Of a stretch of DNA of 64,000 nucleotides, positions 33,133 through 42,430 are shown in pieces. The notes under the pieces are model-generated. The model had not been told where the DNA came from. It did not search any database and worked only from the letters and a program-made list of their open reading frames with translations. The stretch spans positions 62,001 through 126,000 of the forward strand of contig CAKSZX010000002.1 of assembly GCA_934526065.1 (NCBI GenBank). Reading direction: 5' to 3'. The position numbers were made by a program, and so were the translations under genes. The DNA comes from an uncultured Oscillospiraceae bacterium (GTDB taxonomy: Bacteria; Bacillota; Clostridia; Oscillospirales; Ruminococcaceae). Position 1 is the first letter of the stretch, and each line of letters opens with the position of its first letter.

Positions 33133-35325
33133 ATGAACCAAACAGAAAAAATCGAGGGTACAATTCAATACATCACATTCACAAGTCCGGACACCGGATT
33201 TACAGTGCTTGAACTTGAAACAGCCGATGACGAAATAACGGTAGTAGGCGAAATGGTTGGCGTTGCTCCCGGACAACAAATGGTAGCAGAGGGCACATTT
33301 ACAAACCACCCCTCTTTCGGCAGGCAGTTTAAGGCGCAAAGTTACGAAATCACCCTGCCGGAAGACTTATCCGCAATACTTATGTATCTTTCCAGCGGTG
33401 CGGTAAAGGGCATAGGTCCGGTAACTGCCAAAAAGATTGTAAAGGCTTTTAAAGAAGATACTTTCGAAGTTTTGGAAAGCGACCCGGTTCGTCTGAGTCA
33501 GGTAAACGGAATATCATATAAACAAGCTCTTGCAATACAAGAGGAATTTTTGCGTATATACGGCATACAGGACGCTATTGTTCACCTTGCTCACTATGGA
33601 TTGACAGCCCGGCAAGCTATATCACTTTACGGCACTTACGGGGCAAATACCGTTGAAATTATGCACAGCGACCCATACATCATATGCAATGCCCCCACGA
33701 TGCTTCCGTTCGAGCAGGCAGATGACATTGCCAATAAAATGATGTTTGAGTATGATAATTCCCGGCGCATTGCCGGGGGCATTATGTATGTGCTTAATCA
33801 CAACAGCCAAAAGGGACATACCTGCGTGCCTTTTGATAAACTTGTGGAAACGGTTTCTGCCTTTATTACCGTTGAGCCGGAAAAAATTGAAAGCGGAATA
33901 AGGCAGGAGTGCGAAAAAGGCAATCTTTTTACCGAGATTATAGATGACCGTGAGTTTGTCTATCTGTCAAATCTTTATGTGGCGGAGATTGTATCGGCGC
34001 AAAAACTGTCTCTTTTAACACGGGAAAAACCCGAAGAAAAAAATATTGACGAGATAATCAACAAGGTTGAAAAAATGCTCGGCATCGAGTATGCCCAAAA
34101 TCAAAAAAAGGCTTTGGAAAAAGTGGCAAACAACAAGGTTTGCATAATTACAGGGGGCCCGGGTACAGGTAAAACCACCCTTGTTAAAGGTATTATTTCA
34201 ATGTTTGAAATGCAGGCGCAAACGGTAAGTTTGTGCGCTCCTACCGGCAGAGCCGCCAAAAGGTTGACGGAACTTTCCGGCAAAGAGGCAAAAACAATAC
34301 ATCGTCTGTTGGAAGTTGTGCCGGGTTCAAAAAACGAATTGAAATTTCAGCATGGGCCGGAAAATCCCATTAACTGCGAAGTTTTGATAGTTGACGAATT
34401 TTCGATGGTGGATATACTTCTTTTCAGCCGGCTTATAAGCGCAGTAAAAGAAGAGTGCAGGGTGATATTTGTAGGCGACTATAACCAGTTGCCGGCGGTA
34501 GGTCCGGGAAATATATTGAAAGATATGCTTGACTCCGGTTTGATACCGGCAGTAGAACTTACCGATATTTTCAGGCAGGCACGGGAAAGCGACATTGTTC
34601 TCAATGCCCACGCCATAAACAGGGGGGAAATGCCAAAGATTTCCGGAAAAACAGGGGATTATTTCTTTATTCCCGGCGGCGACAACATCAATGATCTTGT
34701 AAGCGGCTTGGCGGCTCAAAGGTTGCCTAAGGCGTACGGAGTAAATCCATTTGAAGATATACAGATTCTGACTCCATCAAGAAAACGCAACGGTGGTACA
34801 GGCAACATAAACCGGGTTATGCAAGGAGTGCTGAACCCTCCGGCAGAGGACAAGCCCCAAATTGTCTTTAACGGAATAACATTCCGCTTAGGGGATAAAG
34901 TTATGCAGGTTAGAAACAACTACGATTTGGAGTACACCAGGGACAACGGCGAAACGGATATGGGTGTTTTTAACGGAGATATAGGTAAAATTGTTTCCGT
35001 TGACAAGCGCAATAAAGTTTTAAAGATAAAATTTGATGATAAAACTTATGCCTATACGGCGGAATTTTTTAACCAAATCGAACACGCATGGGCGATTACC
35101 GTTCACAAAAGCCAAGGCAGTGAATTTAACACCGTTATACTATGCCTTAATGACACCCCAAAGGAACTGCAATATCGCAATTTGTTATACACAGCCTTTA
35201 CAAGAGCAAAAAAATTGCTTGTTGTGGTGGGTAAGTACGAAATTTTGGAACGGATGGTAAAAAATGACAGAAAGCATTTGAGATATTCGGGAATAAAACA
35301 CTTTTTACAGGAATACAATGGATAG
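33133..35325 (+). CDS. recD2: SF1B DNA helicase, RecD2-type
   Basis: This 5'-3' helicase acts in replication and repair without RecBC. An N-terminal OB-like domain (~1-80) and HhH-like region (LSSGAVKGIGPVTAKKIVKAF) are characteristic of RecD2. The helicase core has Walker A GGPGTGKTT (~341-349), CAPTGRAAKRL, Walker B LIVDEFSMVD, GDYNQLPAVGPG and the motif VHKSQGSEF. At 730 residues it is standard. It overlaps comFC by 8 nt, so the two are coupled. Confidence 0.96.
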   Translation: MNQTEKIEGTIQYITFTSPDTGFTVLELETADDEITVVGEMVGVAPGQQMVAEGTFTNHPSFGRQFKAQSYEITLPEDLSAILMYLSSGAVKGIGPVTAKKIVKAFKEDTFEVLESDPVRLSQVNGISYKQALAIQEEFLRIYGIQDAIVHLAHYGLTARQAISLYGTYGANTVEIMHSDPYIICNAPTMLPFEQADDIANKMMFEYDNSRRIAGGIMYVLNHNSQKGHTCVPFDKLVETVSAFITVEPEKIESGIRQECEKGNLFTEIIDDREFVYLSNLYVAEIVSAQKLSLLTREKPEEKNIDEIINKVEKMLGIEYAQNQKKALEKVANNKVCIITGGPGTGKTTLVKGIISMFEMQAQTVSLCAPTGRAAKRLTELSGKEAKTIHRLLEVVPGSKNELKFQHGPENPINCEVLIVDEFSMVDILLFSRLISAVKEECRVIFVGDYNQLPAVGPGNILKDMLDSGLIPAVELTDIFRQARESDIVLNAHAINRGEMPKISGKTGDYFFIPGGDNINDLVSGLAAQRLPKAYGVNPFEDIQILTPSRKRNGGTGNINRVMQGVLNPPAEDKPQIVFNGITFRLGDKVMQVRNNYDLEYTRDNGETDMGVFNGDIGKIVSVDKRNKVLKIKFDDKTYAYTAEFFNQIEHAWAITVHKSQGSEFNTVILCLNDTPKELQYRNLLYTAFTRAKKLLVVVGKYEILERMVKNDRKHLRYSGIKHFLQEYNG

Positions 35326-35968
35326 ATTAAAACAACTTATATTTCCGCAAAAGTGCAAGTGTTGCTTTAAATTGGCCCAGGCCGACAATCTGTGCCGGCG
35401 GTGCAGGGCGGAACTTGCAAAAGAAAAACGAGAAAATCTTACCGTTGAAACAAAATTTGAATTTGTGGATAAAACCTACGCTTCGTATCGCTATAAAAGC
35501 GCCCGGCGCAAGGGAATACAAAACGCAAAATTCAGGCGGCCGGCGTCTTTCCTCAATTCGTTTTTAACGGATATTTCCCGGGATATTGAGAAGATTTTAG
35601 GTGAAAATAACTTTGATACGGTTATTTCGTCTCCGGCACACAAGTCGAAATTTTATAAAACGGAATACGACCTGCCGGAACAAATGGCAAAGAGAATATC
35701 TGAAAAATTTTCATTGAATAATCGGCGGCCTGTTGTTAAAATAAAAAAGACAAAAACTCAGCACAGCTTAAAGCTGGAAGAGAGAAAAGCTAATTTGATA
35801 GACGCATTTGAAGTGCGTCTTGACATAAAAGACAAAAGCATATTGCTCATAGACGATGTAATTTCCACAGGGCAGACGGTGTCTGTTATTGCCAAAGAAT
35901 TAAAATTGTCAGGTGCTAAAACCGTTGTGGTTTGGGCTTATGCTTACAACGACGGAAAGGAAAAATAA
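35318..35968 (+). CDS. comFC: ComFC/GntX-like phosphoribosyltransferase-fold competence protein
   Basis: An N-terminal zinc-ribbon-like part with CKCCFKLAQADNLCRRC is followed by a phosphoribosyltransferase domain with the binding loop LLIDDVISTGQTV. This is the shape of ComFC, needed for uptake or processing of transforming DNA. At 216 residues it is normal. CAGGA precedes the ATG, which lies inside the end of recD2. No comFA or comFB is adjacent. The window also has comEC, so a partial competence set exists. Confidence 0.9.
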   Translation: MDRLKQLIFPQKCKCCFKLAQADNLCRRCRAELAKEKRENLTVETKFEFVDKTYASYRYKSARRKGIQNAKFRRPASFLNSFLTDISRDIEKILGENNFDTVISSPAHKSKFYKTEYDLPEQMAKRISEKFSLNNRRPVVKIKKTKTQHSLKLEERKANLIDAFEVRLDIKDKSILLIDDVISTGQTVSVIAKELKLSGAKTVVVWAYAYNDGKEK

Positions 35969-35970
35969 AA

Positions 35971-36996
35971 ATGGCAAACACAAATGAAATCGGAATAGAC
36001 CTTGGTACAACCAAGGTTATGATATACAAAAATGACGAGGGCATTATTTTAAACGAACCAAGCGTTGTGGCCTATGACGCCAACAGCGGCGATCCTATCG
36101 CATTCGGTGAAAATGCCTTTTTGATGGTAGGTAAAACACATAAAAATATCGTGGCGGAATTTCCGCTTAAAAACGGCGTTATCTCAAACTACACCCTCAC
36201 CAAGGAAATGGTAAAATATTTCCTTGATAAATCATACAACTCAAAGGTTGTTAAGCCAAAGGTTTGTATCTGTATTCCAAGTGCCGTTACCGGTATTGAA
36301 GAAAAGGCCGTTGTAGATGCGGCGGTTTCCTGTGGCGCAAGACAGATATTTTTGATAGAAGAACCTATTGCCGCAGCTTTGGGTGCAGGCATAGATATTT
36401 TAAAGGCCAACGGAAACATTATTGTGGACATTGGGGGCGGCACAACGGATATTGCGGTTATTTCAATGGGCGGTATCGTTTGCTCAAAGTCAATTAAAAT
36501 TGCCGGCAACACTTTTGACGCCGAAATTTCAAAGGCTCTTAAAAACAAATACGGTTTTATGGCAGGTCAAAGAACAGTACAAACCTTAAAGCACGAAGTT
36601 GCAAATTGTATGCCTACTCCGGAAGAAAATGTTGTTTATACGGTTAAGGGTCTCAATTTACAAAAAGGTTTGCCGGGTAAAATCGAAATTTCCACAGAGG
36701 ATATTTACCCGATTATCGAACCTCTTATCGAAGAAATTTTGTCCAGCGTTAAGCGGGTTTTGGAGGTAACTCCGCCGGAACTTTCAGGCGATATTTACGA
36801 AAACGGCGTGCTTTTGACAGGTGCAGGCTCAAAGATTAAAAATCTTGACAAGTATATGCAAAAGTACCTTAACATAAATGTAAAGCTGGCTCCGGAAAGT
36901 GAAAAATGCGTTGCCATAGGTACAGGTATGTCACTGGCTTTGGAGGGACAGTTGGAATCCGGTTTCAGAGATGTAACGCCGGGGCTTTCAAAATAA
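35971..36996 (+). CDS. mreB: MreB/Mbl-family rod-shape actin
   Basis: This actin homologue polymerises under the membrane and guides wall synthesis. The phosphate-1 loop GIDLGTTKVMIY, phosphate-2 VDIGGGTTDIAVI and LLTGAGSKIKNLDKYM are clear. At 341 residues it is slightly longer than MreB (~335). The start is the ATG just after the comFC stop, and the longer frame reads into comFC. No mreC or mreD follows, so it may be a second paralogue (Mbl- or MreBH-like). A hairpin (AAGGCGGC / GCCGCCTT) follows the stop. Confidence 0.92.
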   Translation: MANTNEIGIDLGTTKVMIYKNDEGIILNEPSVVAYDANSGDPIAFGENAFLMVGKTHKNIVAEFPLKNGVISNYTLTKEMVKYFLDKSYNSKVVKPKVCICIPSAVTGIEEKAVVDAAVSCGARQIFLIEEPIAAALGAGIDILKANGNIIVDIGGGTTDIAVISMGGIVCSKSIKIAGNTFDAEISKALKNKYGFMAGQRTVQTLKHEVANCMPTPEENVVYTVKGLNLQKGLPGKIEISTEDIYPIIEPLIEEILSSVKRVLEVTPPELSGDIYENGVLLTGAGSKIKNLDKYMQKYLNINVKLAPESEKCVAIGTGMSLALEGQLESGFRDVTPGLSK

Positions 36997-37003
36997 AAAC
37001 ATT

Positions 37004-37025
37004 AAGGCGGCTTTGCCGCCTTTAC
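37004..37025 (+). terminator. Hairpin after mreB (weak terminator)
   Basis: AAGGCGGC / GCCGCCTT with a 3-nt loop; only a short T-run follows before the next start codon. Confidence 0.6.
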
Positions 37026-37035
37026 ATTTTGTGAT

Positions 37036-37572
37036 ATGGATTACACAGTTAAAAAATCAAAAAGAAAAACTTATTCAATATCGGTAGGCCGTGACGGCAC
37101 AGTGGATATTAAAGCTCCGCTGAAACGGAGTAAAACCGATATAGAAAAAATACTTGAAAAATATTCCCCGTGGATTGAAAAAAACATAGCCAAACAGTCG
37201 GAAAAAGCAAAGCAGGGCAGAAAACTGACAGAGGAAGAAATTGCCGACTTAAAGTCAAAAGCAAAAATTGTTTTAGCCGAAAAAACACGGTACTACAAGA
37301 AAATCATAGGGGTAGAGCCAACCGGTGTAAAAATCACAAGCGCCACAACTCGCTGGGGTTCCTGCAGCGGAACAAATTCAATTTGTTATTCTTACAGGGT
37401 AATGCTTTTAAGCAATAGGGCACAGGACTATATTGTGGTACATGAATTGTGCCACATTTTACAGAAAAACCATTCGCCGAAATTCTATCGGGAAGTAGCA
37501 AAAATTTTGCCGGATTACAAGGACAGAATTAAAGAGATAAAAAATTTTTCAAATTTTGATTTGTACGGCTAA
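37036..37572 (+). CDS. YgjP-like M48 metallopeptidase-domain protein
   Basis: This is a DUF45/YgjP-family protein of 178 residues with the zinc motif HELCH (136-140) and a downstream NHSPKFYREV. The preceding RWGSCSGTNSICYSYR is also typical of the family. The function is uncertain; such domains are found alone or next to helicases and restriction systems. The ATG has only a weak GTGAT site and lies 14 nt after the mreB hairpin, so readthrough from mreB is likely. Confidence 0.88.
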   Translation: MDYTVKKSKRKTYSISVGRDGTVDIKAPLKRSKTDIEKILEKYSPWIEKNIAKQSEKAKQGRKLTEEEIADLKSKAKIVLAEKTRYYKKIIGVEPTGVKITSATTRWGSCSGTNSICYSYRVMLLSNRAQDYIVVHELCHILQKNHSPKFYREVAKILPDYKDRIKEIKNFSNFDLYG

Positions 37573-37595
37573 AAATAAATATTTTATTAAAAACA

Positions 37596-37624
37596 TTGTT
37601 TAAAATGCCGATATATGATAGAAT
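37596..37624 (+). promoter_or_regulatory. Promoter for pcrA
   Basis: TTGTTT, 17-nt spacer, TAGAAT, 28 nt upstream of the start codon. Confidence 0.6.
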
Positions 37625-37652
37625 AAATTGAATAATTACGGAGCGTGAACAG

Positions 37653-40019
37653 ATGGAAAATTCACAATATTGTCAACTGAGAAAACAGTATATTGAACAG
37701 CAGTTCTGCCGCCTAAACCATATGCAAAGACAGGCGGTTTACTGTATTAACGGTGCTTTACTTATTTTGGCAGGGGCAGGCAGCGGCAAAACAAGCGTGC
37801 TTATAAACCGTATTTCAAATATGGTGCGTTTTGGAGACAGCTATAACAGCGATTGGTTTCCAACGGTTGACAGCGAATATATTACGGCACTTGAAAATGC
37901 CGTTGAAAATAAAGAAAAACTTGATTTTGAAACGGAAAAGGAAATTTCCACAGGTGCGATTAAGCCTTGGAATATTCTTGCAATAACATTTACAAATAAA
38001 GCGGCGGCGGAATTAAGACAGAGATTGTCCGACTCTCTGGGCGATACAGCCCTTGATGTAACCGCCAGCACATTCCACTCTCTCTGTATGCGTATTTTGC
38101 GCCGTGAGGGAGAAATTCTCGGCTACGGCAAGGCTTTTACCGTTTACGATACGGACGACCAAAAGCGTGTTATGAAAGAGATCATAAAAGATTTTGGCAT
38201 TGACGAAAAGTTTGTTCGGATAAAAACAATAATGAACAAAATTTCCGGCTACAAGGACAAGCTGATTTCCCCGGCAGAGGCTGAAAAACACGCCAACAAC
38301 ACCTTGGAGGGGATAGTTGTAAAGTGCTACGGCGAGTACCAACGCAGGCTTAAAGAGGCCAATGCAATGGACTTTGACGACTTGATTTACAATGCGGTAT
38401 ATCTTTTTAAAAGGTTCCCGGATGTGCTGGATCACTATCAAAACAGATATAGGTACATAATGGTAGACGAATATCAAGATACCTCCACTGCCCAGTTTGA
38501 ACTTATAGATTTGCTCAGCAAAAAATATGGCAATATCTGTGTCGTAGGCGATGACGACCAAAGTATTTACCGTTTCCGTGGTGCCACAATAGAAAATATC
38601 CTTAATTTTGAAGAAAATTTCCCCGGTGCCGTAACCATAAGGCTTGAACAAAACTACCGATCTACCGCCAATATTTTGAACGCCGCAAACAGCGTTATAG
38701 AAAATAATCAGGGCAGAAAAGGCAAAACCCTTTGGACAGCCCAAAAAGGCGGCGACAAGGTAAAAGTCTTTACACTTGATCGAGAATTTGACGAAGCGCA
38801 AAACATTGTAAGTATAATAGCCGAAAATGTTAAAAACGGTGCTAAACTCTCCGATCATGCCGTGCTGTACAGAATGAATATGCAGTCCTCGGCAGTTGAA
38901 AATGCTCTGGCTCGCAATGGTATACCCTATAAGGTTATAGGCGGCCACAGGTTCTATGACAGAGCTGAAATCAAAGATATAATGGCGTATATCAATATCG
39001 TCATAAACCCGTCGGACAATTTAAGATTAAAAAGAATAATCAATGTACCGGCGAGAAAGATCGGTGCCGCAACCGTAAATGCGCTAAGCGAGCTATCTGC
39101 AGAAAACGGTTTGAGCATGATAGAAGTGCTGTACAATCTGCAGGCTTACCCGCAGCTTTTAAGGGCGTCTAAGTCATTGACAGCCTTTTTGGAAATATAC
39201 AAAAAGCTGGTAAAGGTATATCGAGAAGAGCCTATGGAAAATTTTGTTCCTCAACTTATAAAAATAACAGGCTATGAAGATATGCTTGCCGCAATGGGGC
39301 CGGAGGGCGAGACAAAACTGCAAAATATCGGTCAGCTTATTTCTAACATTCAGGTTTATAAAGATATGAACGAGGGCGCAACCCTTGAAATGTTTATGGA
39401 GGAAGTAAGCCTTATAAGCGATATAGACAACTATGACGAAAACGCCGACAATGTGACCTTAATGACAATTCACTCGGCAAAGGGTTTGGAATTCCCCTAT
39501 GTGTTCCTTATAGGTGTAGAGGAAGGCATATTCCCCGGTGATATGTCAAAGTACAACCCGGATGATTTGGAAGAAGAACGCCGCCTTTGCTATGTGGGCA
39601 TAACAAGAGCAAAAAAAGAGCTGTATATCTCCCATGTTAAAGAGAGAATGGTGTTCGGCCAGACAAAGAGACCGCAGCCATCAAGATTTATTGAAGAAAT
39701 GGACTCGGATGTTTGCGATTTTGAGGATAAAACCACAAAAATTGCAGCCGTGATGCCCAAAAGCGTGGCTACCGTCGGCAGGAACAACTATTACGGACAA
39801 AATTCTTCCCTTTTTTCACAGCAAAAAACACAGGTTAAAAAAACGACCACAGAGAAAAAGGAATATTTCCCCGGCGACAGGGTAAGTCACAAATTGTTTG
39901 GTCCTGGCACAGTGGTAAAGGTTACCCCTATGGCCGGCGATGCCTTGCTTGAAATTGACTTTGACAGCATAGGCACAAAAAAGATAATGGCAAACTTTAC
40001 ACCTCTTGTAAAGTTGTAA
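37653..40019 (+). CDS. pcrA: ATP-dependent DNA helicase PcrA/UvrD
   Basis: This SF1A 3'-5' helicase acts in repair and replication restart. It has Q-motif LNHMQRQAV, Walker A LAGAGSGKTS (~43), ITFTNKAA, TASTFHSLC, Walker B MVDEYQDTS, VVGDDDQSIYRFRGA, and LMTIHSAKGLEFP. Between motifs I and Ia is an insert of ~45 residues (YNSDWFPTVDSEY to STGAIKPW) absent from Bacillus PcrA. The C-terminus has the Tudor-like GDRVSHKLFGPGTVVKV. At 788 residues it is a little long because of the insert. Confidence 0.96.
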   Translation: MENSQYCQLRKQYIEQQFCRLNHMQRQAVYCINGALLILAGAGSGKTSVLINRISNMVRFGDSYNSDWFPTVDSEYITALENAVENKEKLDFETEKEISTGAIKPWNILAITFTNKAAAELRQRLSDSLGDTALDVTASTFHSLCMRILRREGEILGYGKAFTVYDTDDQKRVMKEIIKDFGIDEKFVRIKTIMNKISGYKDKLISPAEAEKHANNTLEGIVVKCYGEYQRRLKEANAMDFDDLIYNAVYLFKRFPDVLDHYQNRYRYIMVDEYQDTSTAQFELIDLLSKKYGNICVVGDDDQSIYRFRGATIENILNFEENFPGAVTIRLEQNYRSTANILNAANSVIENNQGRKGKTLWTAQKGGDKVKVFTLDREFDEAQNIVSIIAENVKNGAKLSDHAVLYRMNMQSSAVENALARNGIPYKVIGGHRFYDRAEIKDIMAYINIVINPSDNLRLKRIINVPARKIGAATVNALSELSAENGLSMIEVLYNLQAYPQLLRASKSLTAFLEIYKKLVKVYREEPMENFVPQLIKITGYEDMLAAMGPEGETKLQNIGQLISNIQVYKDMNEGATLEMFMEEVSLISDIDNYDENADNVTLMTIHSAKGLEFPYVFLIGVEEGIFPGDMSKYNPDDLEEERRLCYVGITRAKKELYISHVKERMVFGQTKRPQPSRFIEEMDSDVCDFEDKTTKIAAVMPKSVATVGRNNYYGQNSSLFSQQKTQVKKTTTEKKEYFPGDRVSHKLFGPGTVVKVTPMAGDALLEIDFDSIGTKKIMANFTPLVKL

Positions 40020-40031
40020 AAAGAGGATATT

Positions 40032-40694
40032 ATGGGAAAACTTATTGTTATAGAGGGACTTGACGGTTCCGGCAAAGCCACACAGTCAGAGCTCCTTTGC
40101 AAATATTTGGAAAGTATCGGTAAAAAGGTAAAAAAAGTCAGCTTTCCTGTTTATGAAAGCGATTCTTCCGCTTTGGTAAAAATGTATCTGGCAGGGCAGT
40201 TCGGCTCTCGCCCGGGAGATGTAAACGCATATGCGGCGTCGGCATTTTATGCGGTGGACAGATTTCGGAGCTATAAATCCGACTGGGAAAAACTGTATAA
40301 AGAAGGCTATATCATAGTTGCGGACAGATACACAACATCAAACGGCGTACATCAGTGTTCAAAACTTCCGAAAGAGGAGTGGAACGATTTTATGGATTGG
40401 CTGTACGATTTTGAATACCGCAAAATGGGTATACCTGCACCGGATGGGGTTATATATTTGAATATGTCACCGGAGGTTTCGCAAAAATTGTTGTCTGTAA
40501 GATACGCCGGCGACGAGAGCAAAAAAGATATTCACGAAAAAGATACGGAATATCTGAAAAAATCGCAGTCGGCGGCAAGATTCTGCTCCGAACACGACAA
40601 ATGGAATGTGATAAACTGCGATGACGGTGAAAAACCTTTTACCATAGAAGAAATACAGGAAAAAATAATTAAAAAAGTAATGGAGATTATATAA
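40032..40694 (+). CDS. tmk: dTMP kinase (variant type)
   Basis: The enzyme phosphorylates dTMP to dTDP. The P-loop reads GLDGSGKAT (the usual form is GxDGxGKST/TT). The DRY motif is in VADRYTTSNGVHQ, and VIYLNMSPEVSQKLL follows. At 220 residues it is within range. No Arg-rich lid typical of Firmicutes tmk is clear; YAGDESKKDIHEKDTEYL marks this variant type. It lies 12 nt after pcrA with AAGAGGA, and directly abuts the next gene. Confidence 0.88.
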   Translation: MGKLIVIEGLDGSGKATQSELLCKYLESIGKKVKKVSFPVYESDSSALVKMYLAGQFGSRPGDVNAYAASAFYAVDRFRSYKSDWEKLYKEGYIIVADRYTTSNGVHQCSKLPKEEWNDFMDWLYDFEYRKMGIPAPDGVIYLNMSPEVSQKLLSVRYAGDESKKDIHEKDTEYLKKSQSAARFCSEHDKWNVINCDDGEKPFTIEEIQEKIIKKVMEII

Positions 40695-41582
40695 ATGAAT
40701 TTCAGAGAAATTACACCGGCAGATTTTGATATTGTTTCACCTATATTCCAAAACAGCGGCATGGAAAACTGGGAGCACTGTTTTCCGACGGTTTTGGTTT
40801 GGTCTTACAGATACAACATCAAAATTGCCATAGAAGAAAGCACGGTATTTTTGCGATTTACAGAAGAAAATTGCAATCACTACATTTATCCGGCAGGAAA
40901 ACTCGATGAAAAGAAAAGTATAGAAATGATACTTGCCGATGCCAAAGAACAGGGAAAAAAAGCTTTTATTTACGGTATGAACGAGGATAAAATGAACTTT
41001 TTAAAGGAAAATTTCCCCGGAATATTCGAAATAAACGAGGATAGAGATGATGAGGATTACATTTATCTTTCAGAGGATTTGATAAATCTTACAGGCAAAA
41101 AATATCAAAAAAAGAGAAATCATATTTCAAAATTTAAAAGAGATTATCCCGACTACAAATATATCTCAATGTCAGGTGAAAATTTGCACAGGGCTAAGGA
41201 ATTTGAAAAACGGTGGAGCCTGGAATACGCAGACGAAGACAACCCGGATTTGGCAGCCGAGGCAAAGGGAATAGCACGGCTTTTGGACAACTTTGAAAAA
41301 ATGAACCTTATGGGAGCCATGATAGAAGTTGACGGAAAAATTGCGGCAATGTCTATCGCTGCAAAAATAAGCGATGATATGGTAGATGTAATAGTGGAGA
41401 AAGCACGGCATTCAACCGACAGCGCCTACGCTATGATTAACAGGGAATTTGCGGCGGATAAATTTGCCGATTACAAATATATAAACAGGGAAGACGATAT
41501 GGGCCTTGAAGGCTTGCGCAAAGCAAAAATGAGCTACTTCCCTTGTGAAATACAAAAAAAATATACTGCTTGTGAAATTTGA
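40695..41582 (+). CDS. DUF2156 / phosphatidylglycerol lysyltransferase-domain protein
   Basis: This 295-residue soluble protein has the double GNAT-like fold of DUF2156. The conserved YQKKRNHISKFKRDYPDYKY and AYAMINREFAADKFADYKYINREDDMGLEGLRKAKMSYFP are family hallmarks. In membrane-linked MprF this domain moves lysine to lipids, but stand-alone forms are of unknown acceptor. It begins directly after the tmk stop with GGAGAT inside tmk. A second acetyltransferase gene follows 13 nt later. Confidence 0.88.
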   Translation: MNFREITPADFDIVSPIFQNSGMENWEHCFPTVLVWSYRYNIKIAIEESTVFLRFTEENCNHYIYPAGKLDEKKSIEMILADAKEQGKKAFIYGMNEDKMNFLKENFPGIFEINEDRDDEDYIYLSEDLINLTGKKYQKKRNHISKFKRDYPDYKYISMSGENLHRAKEFEKRWSLEYADEDNPDLAAEAKGIARLLDNFEKMNLMGAMIEVDGKIAAMSIAAKISDDMVDVIVEKARHSTDSAYAMINREFAADKFADYKYINREDDMGLEGLRKAKMSYFPCEIQKKYTACEI

Positions 41583-41595
41583 GGTGAGCTAAATT

Positions 41596-42411
41596 ATGAT
41601 TATTCAAAAACTGCTTGACAGCGACATAAGCCGGGCAAAAAAGTTGTGGAACGACAATTTTGACGACGGAACAAAGGGCTTTTGTGATTTTGCCTTTTCC
41701 ATTTGCGGAAACGATAATATTTATATCGTAAAAGAGGACGAAAAGCCGGTTTCTATGCTTATGGCCGTTGCCCGGTTGGAATACAACGGCAAAAAAGGTT
41801 TTTATCTTTATTCTGCTTGTACCGACAGCCGGTACAGGGGCAGGGGATTTATGCACAGCCTTGTAAAATACGCCCTGGAAGACAAGGCAAAGCAAGGTTA
41901 TGAGTTTTGCGTAACAAAGCCGGCAACAGAAAGTCTTTTTGAATTTTATAAGGAAATGGGCTTTAAAAATATCACAAAATTGCGCAAATGTACCATAGAT
42001 GTAAAGAGAAATCTGTGGCGGACAGCCGAATTTGACATTGTGACCGTATCTCGTTTCCCGATGCTGAGAAGTAAGTTTTATGATGGGAAAATTCTTACCT
42101 ACACAAAGAAGGATTGGGAAAAATACGCCGAATACCTTTATACTTACGGCGGTTCAACGGCAGAAAATGAGGACGGCTATTGCATTTATTACATCGAAAA
42201 CGAAAAGATAATCGTAAAGGAGCTTTTGTGTGAAAATCCCCTTTCGGCAACAAGGCTTTTACAGGCAATAAGAGAAAAAACAGGCTGTGAACAGGCGGTT
42301 GTATATCTTCCGGAAAATTCAAACATCTTCTTCGGGGAGGGTGCGGCAGAAAATGCCTTTGCCGTTTACGGCCTTGACGATGATGTTTACATCAATTTGA
42401 TGTTGGAATAA
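41596..42411 (+). CDS. GNAT-family N-acetyltransferase
   Basis: The acetyl-CoA site is visible as ACTDSRYRGRGFMHSLVKYAL (R-x2-G-x-G/A motif), preceded by beta-strands ending in SMLMAVARLEYNGKKGFYLY and followed by FEFYKEMGFKN. The second half (~140-271) is an Eis-like C-terminal extension without clear family. The substrate is unknown. GAGGTGAG precedes the ATG. Confidence 0.87.
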   Translation: MIIQKLLDSDISRAKKLWNDNFDDGTKGFCDFAFSICGNDNIYIVKEDEKPVSMLMAVARLEYNGKKGFYLYSACTDSRYRGRGFMHSLVKYALEDKAKQGYEFCVTKPATESLFEFYKEMGFKNITKLRKCTIDVKRNLWRTAEFDIVTVSRFPMLRSKFYDGKILTYTKKDWEKYAEYLYTYGGSTAENEDGYCIYYIENEKIIVKELLCENPLSATRLLQAIREKTGCEQAVVYLPENSNIFFGEGAAENAFAVYGLDDDVYINLMLE

Positions 42412-42430
42412 CAAAAAAAGGAGAAAAATT

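Noticed and set aside
38013..38948. 311-codon minus-strand open frame
   Set aside because: It lies wholly inside pcrA on the other strand and has the composition of a reverse-frame shadow; the pcrA motifs are unambiguous.
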